From: an uncultured Caryophanales bacterium
GTDB lineage: Bacteria > Bacillota_I > Bacilli_A > RF39 > UBA660
Direction: 5' to 3'
Length of the DNA stretch: 50,282 bases
Assembly: GCA_948442255.1 (NCBI GenBank)
Contig: CAOJRT010000009.1
Location: forward strand, 1 to 50,282
The notes beneath the pieces were generated by a model. That model saw nothing but the letters and a program-made list of their open reading frames with translations. It did not search any database and was not told where the DNA came from. Position 1 is the first letter of the stretch; the number at the start of each line of letters is the position of its first letter. This document shows, one piece after another, positions 10,044 through 19,451 of the stretch. The translations under genes were made by a program, and so were the position numbers.

Positions 10044-11054
10044 ATGCTAGAAAAAAATAATATACAAATGATTGAAGAAATTAAAAATGTAATTATTAGT
10101 AGTAGAAATAAAATCGCTTATGAAGTAAATAATACAATGATACTAGCGTATTGGAATGTTGGTAGGATTATTGTTGAAAATGAGCAAAATGGAAATATTA
10201 AAGCTGAATATGGTAAACAAGTTTTAAAGGAGCTTTCAAAAGAATTAAGAAAAATTTTAGGTTCTGGTTTTTCTGTATCAAATCTTCAATACATGCGTAG
10301 ATTTTATCTTAAATATCCAAAACAACAGACACTGTCTGTTAAATTGAGTTGGTCACATTATTGTGAGTTATTAAGTATTGAAAATGATAATGAAAGAAGT
10401 TTTTATGAAAAAGAATGTGTTAATTCAAATTGGAGCGTTAGAGAGTTAAAAAGGCAATTAGAAACCTCACTATTTGAAAGATTATTATTATCTGATGGAA
10501 AAAATAATAAAGAAAGAGTATATGAATTATCAAAAGTTGGACAGACATTAGCTAAACCTGATGACATTTTGAAAGAACCATATGTTTTTGAATTTTTGGA
10601 TATTAAAGAACCAAAACCTATTTTGGAGAAAGATTTAGAAAGAAAATTAGTTCATCATATGGAAGAATTTCTGCTTGAATTAGGTAAAGGATTTATGTTT
10701 GTGGGAACACAACAAAGAGTAACCTTGGGGAATACTCATTATTATGTAGATATGGTTTTCTATAACAAAATATTAAAATGTTATGTTTTAATAGATTTGA
10801 AAATTGGCACTATGAAACCAGAATATGCAGGACAAATGAATATGTATTTAAATTACTATAATGCTGAAGTAAATGATGAATATGATAATAAACCAATAGG
10901 AATTATTCTTTGTAAAAGTAAAAAAGAAGTGGCTATGGAATATGCTTTAGGTGGATTAGAAAATAATGTATTTGCTTCGACTTATACTTATTATATTCCA
11001 AATAAAGAGCAATTAATAAATGAGGTTGAAAAGGTTTTAAATGAAAATAAATGA
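10044..11054 (+). CDS. DUF1016/YhcG-family PD-(D/E)XK nuclease
   Basis: A 336-residue protein with the DUF1016 N-terminal helical domain (residues 10-170, including the family signature SNLQYMRRFY and QTLSVKLSWSHY) and the YhcG-type nuclease domain (195-330). The catalytic set is Asp236 (YYVDMVFY), Asp251 and Lys253 (LIDLKIG), followed by the conserved YAGQMNMYLNYY. The family is common in islands with restriction or defence genes, often beside recombinases; the true substrate is not settled. GAAAGGGG lies eight bases before the ATG. It begins a run with YbaK and pepD genes. The full-length family form appears intact. Confidence 0.92.
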   Translation: MLEKNNIQMIEEIKNVIISSRNKIAYEVNNTMILAYWNVGRIIVENEQNGNIKAEYGKQVLKELSKELRKILGSGFSVSNLQYMRRFYLKYPKQQTLSVKLSWSHYCELLSIENDNERSFYEKECVNSNWSVRELKRQLETSLFERLLLSDGKNNKERVYELSKVGQTLAKPDDILKEPYVFEFLDIKEPKPILEKDLERKLVHHMEEFLLELGKGFMFVGTQQRVTLGNTHYYVDMVFYNKILKCYVLIDLKIGTMKPEYAGQMNMYLNYYNAEVNDEYDNKPIGIILCKSKKEVAMEYALGGLENNVFASTYTYYIPNKEQLINEVEKVLNENK

Positions 11055-11072
11055 CAATGATAGGAGTGCTTT

Positions 11073-11621
11073 ATGAATAATAAACTAGAATTTAAAAGAG
11101 TAATTGATAATAAAGTTTTAGTGTCAAGGGTTACTTATACGTGTATCGATAATTTATTTACAGAAGAAGAGAAAGATAATATATTAGTAGCTGAAATAAA
11201 TCCAGAATATATGGATGGTGTTAGGTTATGTGAACATTATAATATTGATATAAAAACTGGTGCTAATTGTTTAGTTTGTGAATGCAAAAGAGGAGAAAAT
11301 AAAAGTTATGTTGCTCTTCTTGTACCAACTGGATATAAGTATAATATGTCATCTACAGTTAAAAAATATACAAATTCACGAATGGTATCTGTTGCTCCAT
11401 TAGAATATGTATTAGAACAAACAAAAATGGAATATGGTAGTATAAATCCTATTGGATTACCCCAAGAATGGAAGATTTTTATTGATCCTAAGGTAATGGA
11501 AGTAGATAGAATTATCTGTGGAAGTGGATTACAAAAGTCAAAACTTTCATTACCAAGTAAGTATTTATTAAAGTTAAATAATGTAGAAATTTTAGAAAAT
11601 TTAGCAAAGGAGGTAGATTAA
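11073..11621 (+). CDS. YbaK/EbsC-like aminoacyl-tRNA deacylase
   Basis: A 182-residue protein of the YbaK/ProX editing superfamily, which hydrolyses wrongly charged tRNAs (Cys- or Ala-tRNA-Pro and others). The C-terminal half shows the family pattern: YGSINPIGLPQEW, then a short strand IFIDPKV, then IICGSGLQKSKLSLP, matching the GSG-x(n)-K region of the fold. The N-terminal 50 residues are divergent and precise specificity cannot be read. It overlaps the pepD start by one base (TAATG), so the two are coupled; a tRNA proofreader with a dipeptidase could reflect Ala/Ser/Pro metabolism, but that is a guess. Confidence 0.8.
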   Translation: MNNKLEFKRVIDNKVLVSRVTYTCIDNLFTEEEKDNILVAEINPEYMDGVRLCEHYNIDIKTGANCLVCECKRGENKSYVALLVPTGYKYNMSSTVKKYTNSRMVSVAPLEYVLEQTKMEYGSINPIGLPQEWKIFIDPKVMEVDRIICGSGLQKSKLSLPSKYLLKLNNVEILENLAKEVD

Positions 11622-12994
11622 TGAAAAGCACTTTAGAATATTTTGAAGAAATTATGAAGATTCCAAGAGAATCTGGAAAAGAAGATAAAATAGCTAATTA
11701 TTTAATTAATTATGCCAAAGAAAACAATATTGAATATAACTTAGGAAAATATAATACAGTATTCTTAAAAAAGGATAATAATTCTAATAAAACTATTATT
11801 TTACAGGCACATTCAGATATGGTTTGTGTATCAACAGATGATTATGATTTTGAAACACAAGGAATACCATTTTATATTGATGGAGATTATTATAAATCAA
11901 AAAACACTTCATTAGGAGCAGATGATGGAATTGGAATTGCAATTATTCTCGCAATTTTACAAGAAAAAGAAGACATGCCAAATATTGAAGTAATGATTAC
12001 TACACAAGAAGAAACAACTATGTTAGGGGCAAGTAACTTTGATTATTCGTTATTAACTGGTAAAACTTTAATTAGTTTAGATGGGATAAAAGAAGCCGAT
12101 ATTGAATCTTCAAGTGCAGGTATGTGCTCTATAATATTAAATAAAAAAATTAATTATGAAACTACAAGTTGTAACACTTATAAACTATCAATAAGTGGTT
12201 TAAAGGGTGGACATTCTGGAGATGATATTGATAAAAGTAGATGTAATGCAATAAAATTAGCTATAAAACTATTAGAGAAATTAGATTATAAAGAAATAGT
12301 AGATATTCAATTTGGTAAATGTGATAATGTTATTCCAAGTGAAGGTTATGTTATATTTACTTCTAATGAAAATATAGAATTATTACAGAAAAAATTAGAT
12401 GACATTGAATTAAAATTGAGTGATGAAGATTCTAATATAATATTAAATTTAGAAAAAAGTGAGTCTTTAAATTCTATTAAAGAAAGTAAAGATATTGTTG
12501 AATTTCTATCTAAAATAAAAGATGGATTGTTAGAAACTTATCAAGATGACAACTTCCCTTTATTATCATCAAATATTGGTAAAATATCTGTTTTAAACAA
12601 TATTATTGAAATAAAATATAGTATTAGAAGTTCTGATTTGTCAAAAGAAGAAATGCTATTAAATGAGTTAGAATTGCTTGCTAATCAATATAAATTTGAT
12701 ATGATTATTGACGCAAAGAAACCATTTTTTCCATTTAAAGAAAATTCAATGATAAGAAAAATTTTAGCAGATTCTTATAAAAAATTATATGGAAAAGAAA
12801 CGATTGTTAAAAAAGTTCATGCTTGTATGGAGGGTGGAATTTTATCAAATAATATTGATAATTTAGATATATGTACAATTGCTCCTTCTATAGATAATTG
12901 CCATTCAATCAATGAGCATATAAGTATATCTTCTACCAAAAGAGTATACGATTGGTTAAAAGAAACCTTAATTGAATATAATAAAATCAAATAA
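11621..12994 (+). CDS. pepD: Aminoacyl-histidine dipeptidase (PepD-like, M20)
   Basis: A 457-residue M20-family metallopeptidase that cleaves Xaa-His and other dipeptides in the cytoplasm. Zinc ligands and catalytic residues are visible in order: HSDMV (first zinc His and Asp), LGADDGIGIA (bridging Asp), TTQEETTMLGA (catalytic Glu pair), SLDG (zinc Asp), LKGGHSGDDI (lid-domain His), and HACMEGGIL and DNCHSINEH at the C terminus. The length fits PepD (about 485). The start overlaps the stop of the deacylase gene. A terminator follows 27 bases after its stop. Intact, unlike many neighbours further right. Confidence 0.93.
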   Translation: MKSTLEYFEEIMKIPRESGKEDKIANYLINYAKENNIEYNLGKYNTVFLKKDNNSNKTIILQAHSDMVCVSTDDYDFETQGIPFYIDGDYYKSKNTSLGADDGIGIAIILAILQEKEDMPNIEVMITTQEETTMLGASNFDYSLLTGKTLISLDGIKEADIESSSAGMCSIILNKKINYETTSCNTYKLSISGLKGGHSGDDIDKSRCNAIKLAIKLLEKLDYKEIVDIQFGKCDNVIPSEGYVIFTSNENIELLQKKLDDIELKLSDEDSNIILNLEKSESLNSIKESKDIVEFLSKIKDGLLETYQDDNFPLLSSNIGKISVLNNIIEIKYSIRSSDLSKEEMLLNELELLANQYKFDMIIDAKKPFFPFKENSMIRKILADSYKKLYGKETIVKKVHACMEGGILSNNIDNLDICTIAPSIDNCHSINEHISISSTKRVYDWLKETLIEYNKIK

Positions 12995-13021
12995 TTAAAA
13001 ATTTAAATATCATAATAATTT

Positions 13022-13045
13022 GAGCAAGAAATTGCTCTTTTTTTT
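13022..13045 (+). terminator. Rho-independent terminator after pepD
   Basis: GAGCAA-GAAA-TTGCTC followed by eight T. It ends the DUF1016-deacylase-pepD transcript. A longer open frame that starts at 13020 reads straight through this hairpin, so that start is spurious. Confidence 0.88.
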
Positions 13046-13067
13046 GTTGTCTAAATTTAGAAAGGAG

Positions 13068-13259
13068 ATGAGTTTTATTAATTATTTCTTTGAAATAGTC
13101 GTGCCACAATTATTAGAGTATTTTAAAGAAAATGCAAAAGATGTGCCTTATTCTCTATTATCTGAAGTATTAATTAATAATAAGAACTATGAAAAAGAAG
13201 TAAAAGAAATGATTGAAAAATCTAAAGAAGTTAGTAAAAAATATGAAGAAAAAAAGTAA
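13068..13259 (+). CDS. Small hypothetical protein, 63 residues
   Basis: A short, highly charged protein: a hydrophobic start (MSFINYFFEIVVPQLLEYF) and a Lys/Glu-rich helical tail ending KKYEEKK. No family recognised. The strong ribosome site AAAGGAG touches the ATG directly, leaving no spacing; initiation at the ATT nine bases downstream is a possibility, so the start is uncertain. It lies just after a terminator and before a pair of inverted repeats. Confidence 0.45.
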   Translation: MSFINYFFEIVVPQLLEYFKENAKDVPYSLLSEVLINNKNYEKEVKEMIEKSKEVSKKYEEKK

Positions 13260-13285
13260 ACTGTCAGAGACTATATTAGTGGGTC

Positions 13286-13326
13286 TTAGGGATATTCCCT
13301 AACAAGTTGTAGGGTGTGTATACACC
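13286..13326. repeat. Two adjacent inverted repeats, possible operator
   Basis: TTAGGGA-TAT-TCCCTAA (13286-13302) and GGTGT-GTAT-ACACC (13313-13326) sit 10 bases apart in the leader of the two-module protein gene, ending 66 bases before its ATG. No T run follows, so they are not terminators. They could be binding sites for that protein or an RNA fold. Confidence 0.4.
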
Positions 13327-13392
13327 ATGCTTGATATATTGAATTTCTATATTACGTTACCAGTTCCCTATTATTTTGAAAGGAGAAGTTGT

Positions 13393-13944
13393 ATGAGTGA
13401 AGAATGGATGGAAAGAAAACAAGTTCAAAAGATGTTTTTATTAACAACAAAACAATTTGGTAGAGTCATGAGAAATATAAAACGAAGGCATGAATATGAT
13501 TATTATTTATGGATAAAAAGAGATAAAGACAAGAAAACAAAAATGTATGTAAATCAAGAATGTGTTGAATGGTTAAAAGAAGTTTATTTTAACAAAGAAG
13601 AACATTATTTAACTTCTGAGATAAGATTTTATAAAAAGAAAATTTTTGATTTAGAAAATGAATTAGGAATAAATCATAAAAGAAAAAAATATCAATCTTT
13701 TTCATTAAGATTTTTGCCTTACTTGTTTGGTAAAAATATAAGTGCTATTCATGTAGCACTTCATAGGATGAAAAAAGAATTTCCTTATCCTATAACATTT
13801 GAAGATGATGGTGTTATATGTGTTAAAGAAGAAGGCATTAGATGGTTATATGAAAATTATTTTAAGAGAGATTATTTAAAAGAATTAGAAGAATATAAAT
13901 GGGAATTAGAAATTAGAAAAAATAATGTGAAGGTCAAGACATGA
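13393..13944 (+). CDS. Two-module DNA-binding-like protein
   Basis: A 183-residue, very basic protein, not recognised as a known family. It seems to be an internal duplication. Module 1 (about 5-90) and module 2 (about 100-180) each have a helical, HTH-like start (TTKQFGRVMRNIKRRH; NISAIHVALHRMKKEF), a short beta hairpin, the matching helix CVEWLKEVYFNK / GIRWLYENYFKR, and a Glu/Lys coiled coil. This resembles excisionase or MerR-like winged helices. The first Met of the longer frame (13327) has no ribosome site; the ATG at 13393 has AGGAG at seven bases. It may control island genes or recombination. Confidence 0.6.
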   Translation: MSEEWMERKQVQKMFLLTTKQFGRVMRNIKRRHEYDYYLWIKRDKDKKTKMYVNQECVEWLKEVYFNKEEHYLTSEIRFYKKKIFDLENELGINHKRKKYQSFSLRFLPYLFGKNISAIHVALHRMKKEFPYPITFEDDGVICVKEEGIRWLYENYFKRDYLKELEEYKWELEIRKNNVKVKT

Positions 13945-13994
13945 TAAAATTTATTTGTTATAATAGTTAAAACTTAATGAAATGAGGTGTTATT

Positions 13995-14874
13995 GTGAAT
14001 ATTGAAAATGTCCAAAAAGTATTGTTAGAATGCTACTCAAAAGATTTATGTTATTCTAAAGTTCCAGATGATTGGGATGAGAGTAATAAATGCTTTGGTA
14101 TGTGTGCAATAACATCTCTAATCATTAATGATTATTTTGGTGGAAATATTTGTAAAATTTATGTGGATGAAATTAGTCGCTATTTCAACTTGATAGATAA
14201 TAAGATTATAGATCTAACCTCAAGTCAGTTTAATCATGAAATAGACTATAAAGACTATCAAGTTATTGGTAAACAAAAAATCTTAACTGATGATACAACG
14301 AATGAATATAACATATTAAAAGCATTATTAAAACAAGATGATGAAAAAGTATATTCTTGTAAATCTTGTATAAATTAGTTGATAAGTTTCCTAATGACGC
14401 AACAGTGTTTCTAGGTAAAGATAATGACATAATTTAGTTGGAGAAGCTTCTGCTAATAATGGTTGGAGAAAAAGTCATAAATTATGGTGTGATATAAATG
14501 CTAAAGTATTACCTAGTGGGATTGTATTGCAAAAATTATTTGATCTAATTGATAGAAATATCTTTGAAACCACATTTTTAGAATCAGTTAAGTGCTATCC
14601 ACTTGAAAGAAAAAACTTAAAAACTTGTTCGATTAATTGTAAGAATATTATGTTAGAACAATTAAGAATATTAAATCCTAAGCTGATTGTTACTCTAGGA
14701 GAATTTCCAACTAGAAATTTACTTAATTTTAAATTTAATAAGTTTGCAGATGTAGTTGGTAACAAATATGAAGTTAACGGATATAAAATCTTACCTATTT
14801 ATCATCCTAGTCCTATCTCTCCAAAAAGTTATAAAGGTAATATTCCAATCTTTGAAAAATTGATAGAAATGTAG
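13995..14874 (+). pseudogene. YunG-like/uracil-DNA glycosylase fusion, frameshifted
   Basis: The N-terminal 115 codons are YunG-like (NKCFGMCAIT; RYFNLIDNKIIDLTSSQF). The same frame continues into an SCKSC pair like the first iron-sulfur Cys of family-4 uracil-DNA glycosylases, then breaks. Restoring one A near 14370 gives KLVDKFPNDATVFLGKDND, and restoring one T near 14434 gives ILVGEASANNGWRKS and joins the rest: ESVKCYPLERKN, TCSINC, LIVTLGEFPTRNLL and the catalytic-loop-like YHPSPISPKSY. So two single-base losses, both in homopolymer runs, break one 290-residue gene. Start is GTG at 13995 with GAGGTG upstream. It sits just before the Hachiman-like genes. The fused layout is unusual; sequencing error is possible. 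Confidence 0.8.
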
Positions 14875-14977
14875 CAATTTGTAGAATTATTTGATATAAT
14901 GAATTTAGATTTAAAGGGCTAGTACAGACTTTAAAAGGTTTTGTATTGGTCTTTTTTAGTTATTTAGGGGGAAATTT

Positions 14978-15895
14978 ATGCAAAACTATGATTATAAAAA
15001 AAATACTAGGGAAATTAGTGTACCCAATGATTTAAAAAACAAAATAAAAAATATTTTTGTATCAAAAATATCTTATGATGCAAATATCAATGATATAATT
15101 GCAGAATTTTTGATAAAGAATAGGGGGATTTTGCTTGTTTTAGGAAAAAATATAATGACTTGGACAGATTGGAGACAGTTAAAAATAAGTTGTCTTCAAG
15201 CAAATACAAAAACTTTTAGTAATAATGGTATTTTGATGGAATTTTTAAGTCATTATATTTTACCAAATGTATTTAATTTGCATAGTTTACTTTGTTTTGA
15301 AATACCATCTTATGAGAATCCCGAAAGCGGTAATGATTTAATATTTTTTGATTCTAATTGTGAGTTATTTATATTTGAAGTTAAGTCAAAGGTGTCTAAT
15401 GATTTTTCAAAAAAAGAATTAAAAAATAAAATAAAAAACGCTTTTACATCGCTATTTTGTAGTAAAGAAATAAAAAATGCCAAAAAAATAAAAATAGCAC
15501 GTGATTCTGTTGAAGAAGGTTTAGATTTAACCGAAGAGGAAAAGGAAAAAATATTTTATCAGTTGGATAAGATAGAGTCGTCAGAAGGAAATATTATAGA
15601 TTTAGTAGATGATGAATATATTAAATTTAATATATGCATTATTGGTAATGGATTTGATGTAGATGATGAATCTTTAATTTATGAACTGCCAAGTTTAATC
15701 AATACTACTGTTTATTGTAAAAATGATTGTTGTTACAAAGATAAAGATAATCATATTTGTATGATAAATCAGTTGGAAAAGATGATGGTTTTAAATATAA
15801 TAAATATAGAATTTAATAGAGAATTAGATCTCGTTTCTTTAAATAGTAAAATAGCAGATTTAATTAATTTAGAAGGATTAGATAAAAGATGTTAG
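14978..15895 (+). CDS. hamA: Hachiman-like HamA nuclease (DUF1837)
   Basis: A 305-residue protein that fits HamA, the nuclease half of the Hachiman antiphage system. A PD-(D/E)XK core is visible: Glu88 (ILMEFLSHY), GND120, and Glu134-Val-Lys136 (IFEVKSK). In Hachiman, HamA is held inactive by the HamB helicase and degrades DNA when HamB meets damaged or phage DNA. AGGGGG lies eight bases before the ATG, after a promoter-like TTGATATAATG near 14890. Its last 7 bases overlap the start of the helicase gene. Assignment rests on the nuclease motif, size and the adjacent SF2 helicase; distant DUF1837 variants cannot be excluded. Confidence 0.78.
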   Translation: MQNYDYKKNTREISVPNDLKNKIKNIFVSKISYDANINDIIAEFLIKNRGILLVLGKNIMTWTDWRQLKISCLQANTKTFSNNGILMEFLSHYILPNVFNLHSLLCFEIPSYENPESGNDLIFFDSNCELFIFEVKSKVSNDFSKKELKNKIKNAFTSLFCSKEIKNAKKIKIARDSVEEGLDLTEEEKEKIFYQLDKIESSEGNIIDLVDDEYIKFNICIIGNGFDVDDESLIYELPSLINTTVYCKNDCCYKDKDNHICMINQLEKMMVLNIINIEFNRELDLVSLNSKIADLINLEGLDKRC

Positions 15896-18447
15896 ATAAA
15901 TATATGAATATTGATTATATATCAAGTATGTTTAATTATATTTCAAATGCAAAATTAAGTAAAGAAAAAAACTTAGAGAGTGGAATTTCCATAATAGAAA
16001 AATTTTTGTCACAAACTATGATTTTTATAAGCATATATGGCTTAAAAGAAATAAAAGAAAAGGTTATTTATAGCATTAATTTTATAATAGATAATGATTA
16101 TATGAATTGGTCGTTAAAAATTAAAAATCAATTGTGTGAATTGATTAAATGTTGTAATGCCTATCCATTATTAGCAAAATTAGAATTAAATGATATTGAT
16201 GAATTAAATTATATTGATTATTTGTCATTAAATGTTAGAAAATATGGAAAATACTATTATAATGATAAACAAATTTCTATATACAATAATATATATTCAC
16301 AAAATAATGACATCGTTTTTACTGCACCAACTTCTTACGGTAAAACACATTTAACGATTATGAGTATACTAGATATGATGAAAGATAATTTGATAAAGAA
16401 TGTTTTGATTATCGTTCCAATTAAAGCTATGATTAATGATTATAGGAAGACTATAAATCAAATAATAGATGGTCAAGAAGTAAATGTGTTTGAAAGCCCA
16501 TATATAAAAACTTTTGATACAAATTCAAAAAATATTTTTATTTATACTTAGGAAAGAACTTTAGTAGCCTCAAGTTATAATAGGTTTGAAAATTATATTG
16601 ATATAGTTGTTATTGATGAGGCGCAAGCACTTGCAAATGTTTTAAATGATAGAACTTTGTTGTTGATAAAAGCTCTTTCGTTGTTTACTGATGTGCAAAA
16701 AATATATTTAGCACCATTTGTGAAAAACATGTATAATAATGTAATAAACAAACTAATTTCATCTAGTAAGAATCCTTATTTATTAACCATTGATAGTAGT
16801 GATGCAATTGTTTCAAATAACAAATATATTATTGATATTACTAAACCAGGAAAAATAAGCTGGTATGATGCAACATTTGCTCAAAATGAGTCTGAATTGA
16901 AAAAAATAAAGGATTTTAGTATAAATCAGTATTATTTTCAAAGTGATTATAGTCAAGCAATAAGTATAATTTTGAATGGATTTGATGAATTTATTAATAG
17001 AAATGAAAAATCTATTATTTATATCGCTAGCAAAGTTGAAAGTATGAATGTAGCTTTATGTATATATAATATGTCTTATGATAAGGATCTAAAAGGAATG
17101 AGCCCTAGAATCAAAGCATTAATTAATCATCTAGAAAACAACATTCACAACAAATTTTTAATGATTTCATTTATAAAAAGAGGTGTTGCATATCATAATG
17201 CTTATTTAGATAATTATACTAAAAGGCAATTAGAGTATATTATTGGTTCGAATAATGTAAAGGATTCTTTTATTGATAAATTGGTTTGTACTAATACTAT
17301 TGATAGTGGCGTAAATTTAAATGCAAAAAATATATTTGTTTTAATTAAAAAGCGAATTGAGGGAAGTAATCAAGAAATTAGATATGCAAATCTTTTGGGA
17401 AGAGCAGCTAGAATAAGCAATAATACTCAAGGAAATTTATTTTATATTAAAATGAGCAATGGAAAGAAGTATGAGCGAGAGTTTTATAAAAGCAATCAGT
17501 TAAAGGAAATAACAACTGATTCAGTAACTCTAAGTGATGTAATGAAATCGGATAATACGACATATAAATCATTTTTAGAAGATAAAAACATGAATAATGT
17601 TTTTAAGGATCAGTTTTTGAAACAAAATAAATTCGAACAGGAAGGTAATACCTTAACGTCTGGTGAATTAACATTGAATATTAGGGATTCAAATGGTTTA
17701 GATTATTATATAGATTATAAAACCATTGTAGAATCGGAGGAGAAAATTAAAAAACTATCTTCAGATGATTTAAATCTTTACTTAAGATGTCTAGGAAATT
17801 ATGAGGACACTAAAAAGTTTATAGAATTTTTAAAGTATTGTTATGATTGGGAGCACAACCTTCCATATAAGATAAAAAATGCTATGAATAATAGCACTCT
17901 TATTGCAACCCTAATTACACATATGATCCAGGGGCGATCAATAAAAGAAATTGTAAACACAAGAATTAAGTCAGTAGAAAAAAGAGAATGCAAGTTATTA
18001 GTTAACTTGGATAAAAATTTTGTTATGCAAGTTGAATATTTTGATAATAATGAATATGAAGGATATGAAGTTTTTGATAAGGATAACGACAATCATATAA
18101 ATGTTCTTATAATTAACAGTTTAGAGCAAACACAAACATTAATTGAATTTTATGTAAAAAAATATATTCAAGATTTTTATTTGAGAGTAAGAAATATATT
18201 TGGTGAAATGTATTCAAGTGATGATATTGGTAGCTTTTTGGAGTTTAACTCAATTGATAATAAAAAAATTTTTCTTATAGAGAATGGAATTATAGATTCT
18301 TTTGCCTTAAATGAATTTATAAAAGAGGAATATAATCCATTTTATTTAGATAAAAAAATAAAATGGATTGAAATGATTAAATATGTTAAAAATAAATTTG
18401 GTGATACTTCCCCACTTTATTATTCAATACTTGATATTAAACAATAA
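15889..18447 (+). pseudogene. hamB: Hachiman-like HamB helicase, nonsense mutation
   Basis: An 852-codon SF2 helicase interrupted by one in-frame TAG at 16549-16551. Before it: an N-terminal helical region and Walker A APTSYGKT (residues 146-153). After it in the same frame: Walker B VVIDEAQA (240-247), CTNTIDSGVNL and NLLGRAARI (motifs V and VI), then a C-terminal domain. The stop falls in IYT*ERTLV, where relatives usually have Gln or Pro before ERL; a CAG to TAG change explains it. TAG ends normal genes nearby, including hamA, so readthrough is not expected. A 220-residue fragment with only Walker A would result, and the system should be off. Confidence 0.82.
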
Positions 18448-18818
18448 TGCTTATAAAATATAATTGAAGTTATATAAAATTCAATTAACATATGAACAAT
18501 AAATTGATTAATTGCAAATGAATCTAGTATTTGCATATACAAATTTATTTTAATTTTTAAATATCAATAATATATTGAAAAGCCAATCGAACGATGAATA
18601 AGATTTTTGAGTGATATATTTTTATGAAAACAAATAACATAATAATAATTGGATAATGATAGAATTAATAATGATCTATAAATTTTTATTAATAGGAATG
18701 TATAAAAGTATTGAAAATTATTTAAATAAGATATATAATAAATTCATCAAGTATTTACTTGAATACTTTTACTACTTGGGTGCAAAACTCGTTTGTTTAT
18801 TGCCCCATTTGAAATATG
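18448..18818. other. A+T-rich stretch without a credible gene
   Basis: About 370 bases follow the helicase gene with very high A+T and no convincing coding frame. An 80-residue open frame (18656-18898) runs through two terminator hairpins and has no ribosome site, so I reject it. A GGGTGCAAAACTCG block at 18779-18792 is less A+T-rich and could mark an old element edge. Confidence 0.5.
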
Positions 18819-18846
18819 ACTCACATTTTTATGTGAGTTTTTATTT
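18819..18846 (+). terminator. Strong terminator at right end of the defence block
   Basis: ACTCACAT-TTTT-ATGTGAGT with perfect 8-base arms, followed by TTTTATTTT. It would end plus-strand transcription from the helicase region. Confidence 0.85.
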
Positions 18847-18870
18847 TGCAGAGATAAATACTTCTTTCAA

Positions 18871-18896
18871 AAAAAGCAACATTTCTGTTGCTTTTT
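18871..18896. terminator. Bidirectional terminator
   Basis: AAAAAGCAACA-TTTC-TGTTGCTTTTT has 11-base arms with A and T runs on both sides, so it works in both directions. It separates the plus-strand defence genes from the converging DUF2000 gene whose stop is nine bases away. Confidence 0.88.
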
Positions 18897-18904
18897 AAGG
18901 TGAT

Positions 18905-19336
18905 TTACTCGTCTAGCCTCCATAATTGAAATTTCCCTGTTATTTCATTTACTTCCTCTGTATTACCATAAATCACTGCTCCAAGATATTCTAATTCGCC
19001 ATTTTCCTTTGCTTCTATAGAATTCACCAAATCTTCATCTGTTCTAGTTTCTAGCATATCTTTTGGGTAATCGGCAACTAATAAATTAGGATTTTCTTTC
19101 ACTTTAGAAATTGTGCTTTTTAATTTTGAGGATTTGACCTTTGTTATTATAAATGGAAATTTACTAATTCCTAAATGATTTATCCCTGATTTATCTGTGA
19201 TAATAGATTTTCCCATAATTTCACTATTTGCATAGTTTCCAATAGAAATAGCAAGGTGCCCTATTACATTAAGTGCTACAGCTGGCTCTACATTTGTTGC
19301 AATAATTCCTACAATTTTTTTATCTTCATATTTCAT
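18905..19336 (-). CDS. DUF2000 family protein
   Basis: A 143-residue protein of the DUF2000 family, related in fold to archaeal-type peptidyl-tRNA hydrolase but with no proven activity. The signature is at the start: VEPAVALNVIGHLAISIG (residues 16-33), then the region SGINHLGISKFPFII. The C terminus (AVIYGNTEEVNEITGKFQLW) matches the family's last strand. AAAGGAG lies seven bases before the ATG. It faces the defence genes and shares a bidirectional terminator with them. Intact. Confidence 0.8.
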   Translation of the reverse strand: MKYEDKKIVGIIATNVEPAVALNVIGHLAISIGNYANSEIMGKSIITDKSGINHLGISKFPFIITKVKSSKLKSTISKVKENPNLLVADYPKDMLETRTDEDLVNSIEAKENGELEYLGAVIYGNTEEVNEITGKFQLWRLDE

Positions 19337-19364
19337 AATTTTTCTCCTTTATTTCTTATTTTTT

Positions 19365-19451
19365 TTAAAACAAAGGAGATAACACATTCTCAAGCACTTC
19401 AATTATTGCCCATAATTCTCCACCATGCATAGTTCTTGGATATTTAAGCAT
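19365..19451 (-). other. Short ORF or gene remnant upstream of DUF2000
   Basis: A 28-codon frame (MLKYPRTMHGGELWAIIEVL and eight more residues) with GGTGAG just upstream of its ATG. The frame stays open 16 further codons upstream (including EIIWSNPMKAVRK), and the sequence looks protein-like rather than random, so it may be the tail of a lost gene or a small protein ahead of the DUF2000 gene. No family recognised. Confidence 0.3.

Noticed and set aside
13020-13067. Upstream TTG start extending the small gene at 13068
   Set aside because: The added codons are the arms and T run of the pepD terminator.
16549-16551. TAG in the helicase as a recoded sense codon
   Set aside because: TAG is the normal stop of hamA, the PAP2 gene and others nearby, and no suppressor tRNA is seen.
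18656-18898. 80-residue plus-strand frame after the helicase gene
   Set aside because: It has no ribosome site and runs through two clear terminator hairpins; composition is that of noncoding A+T-rich DNA.
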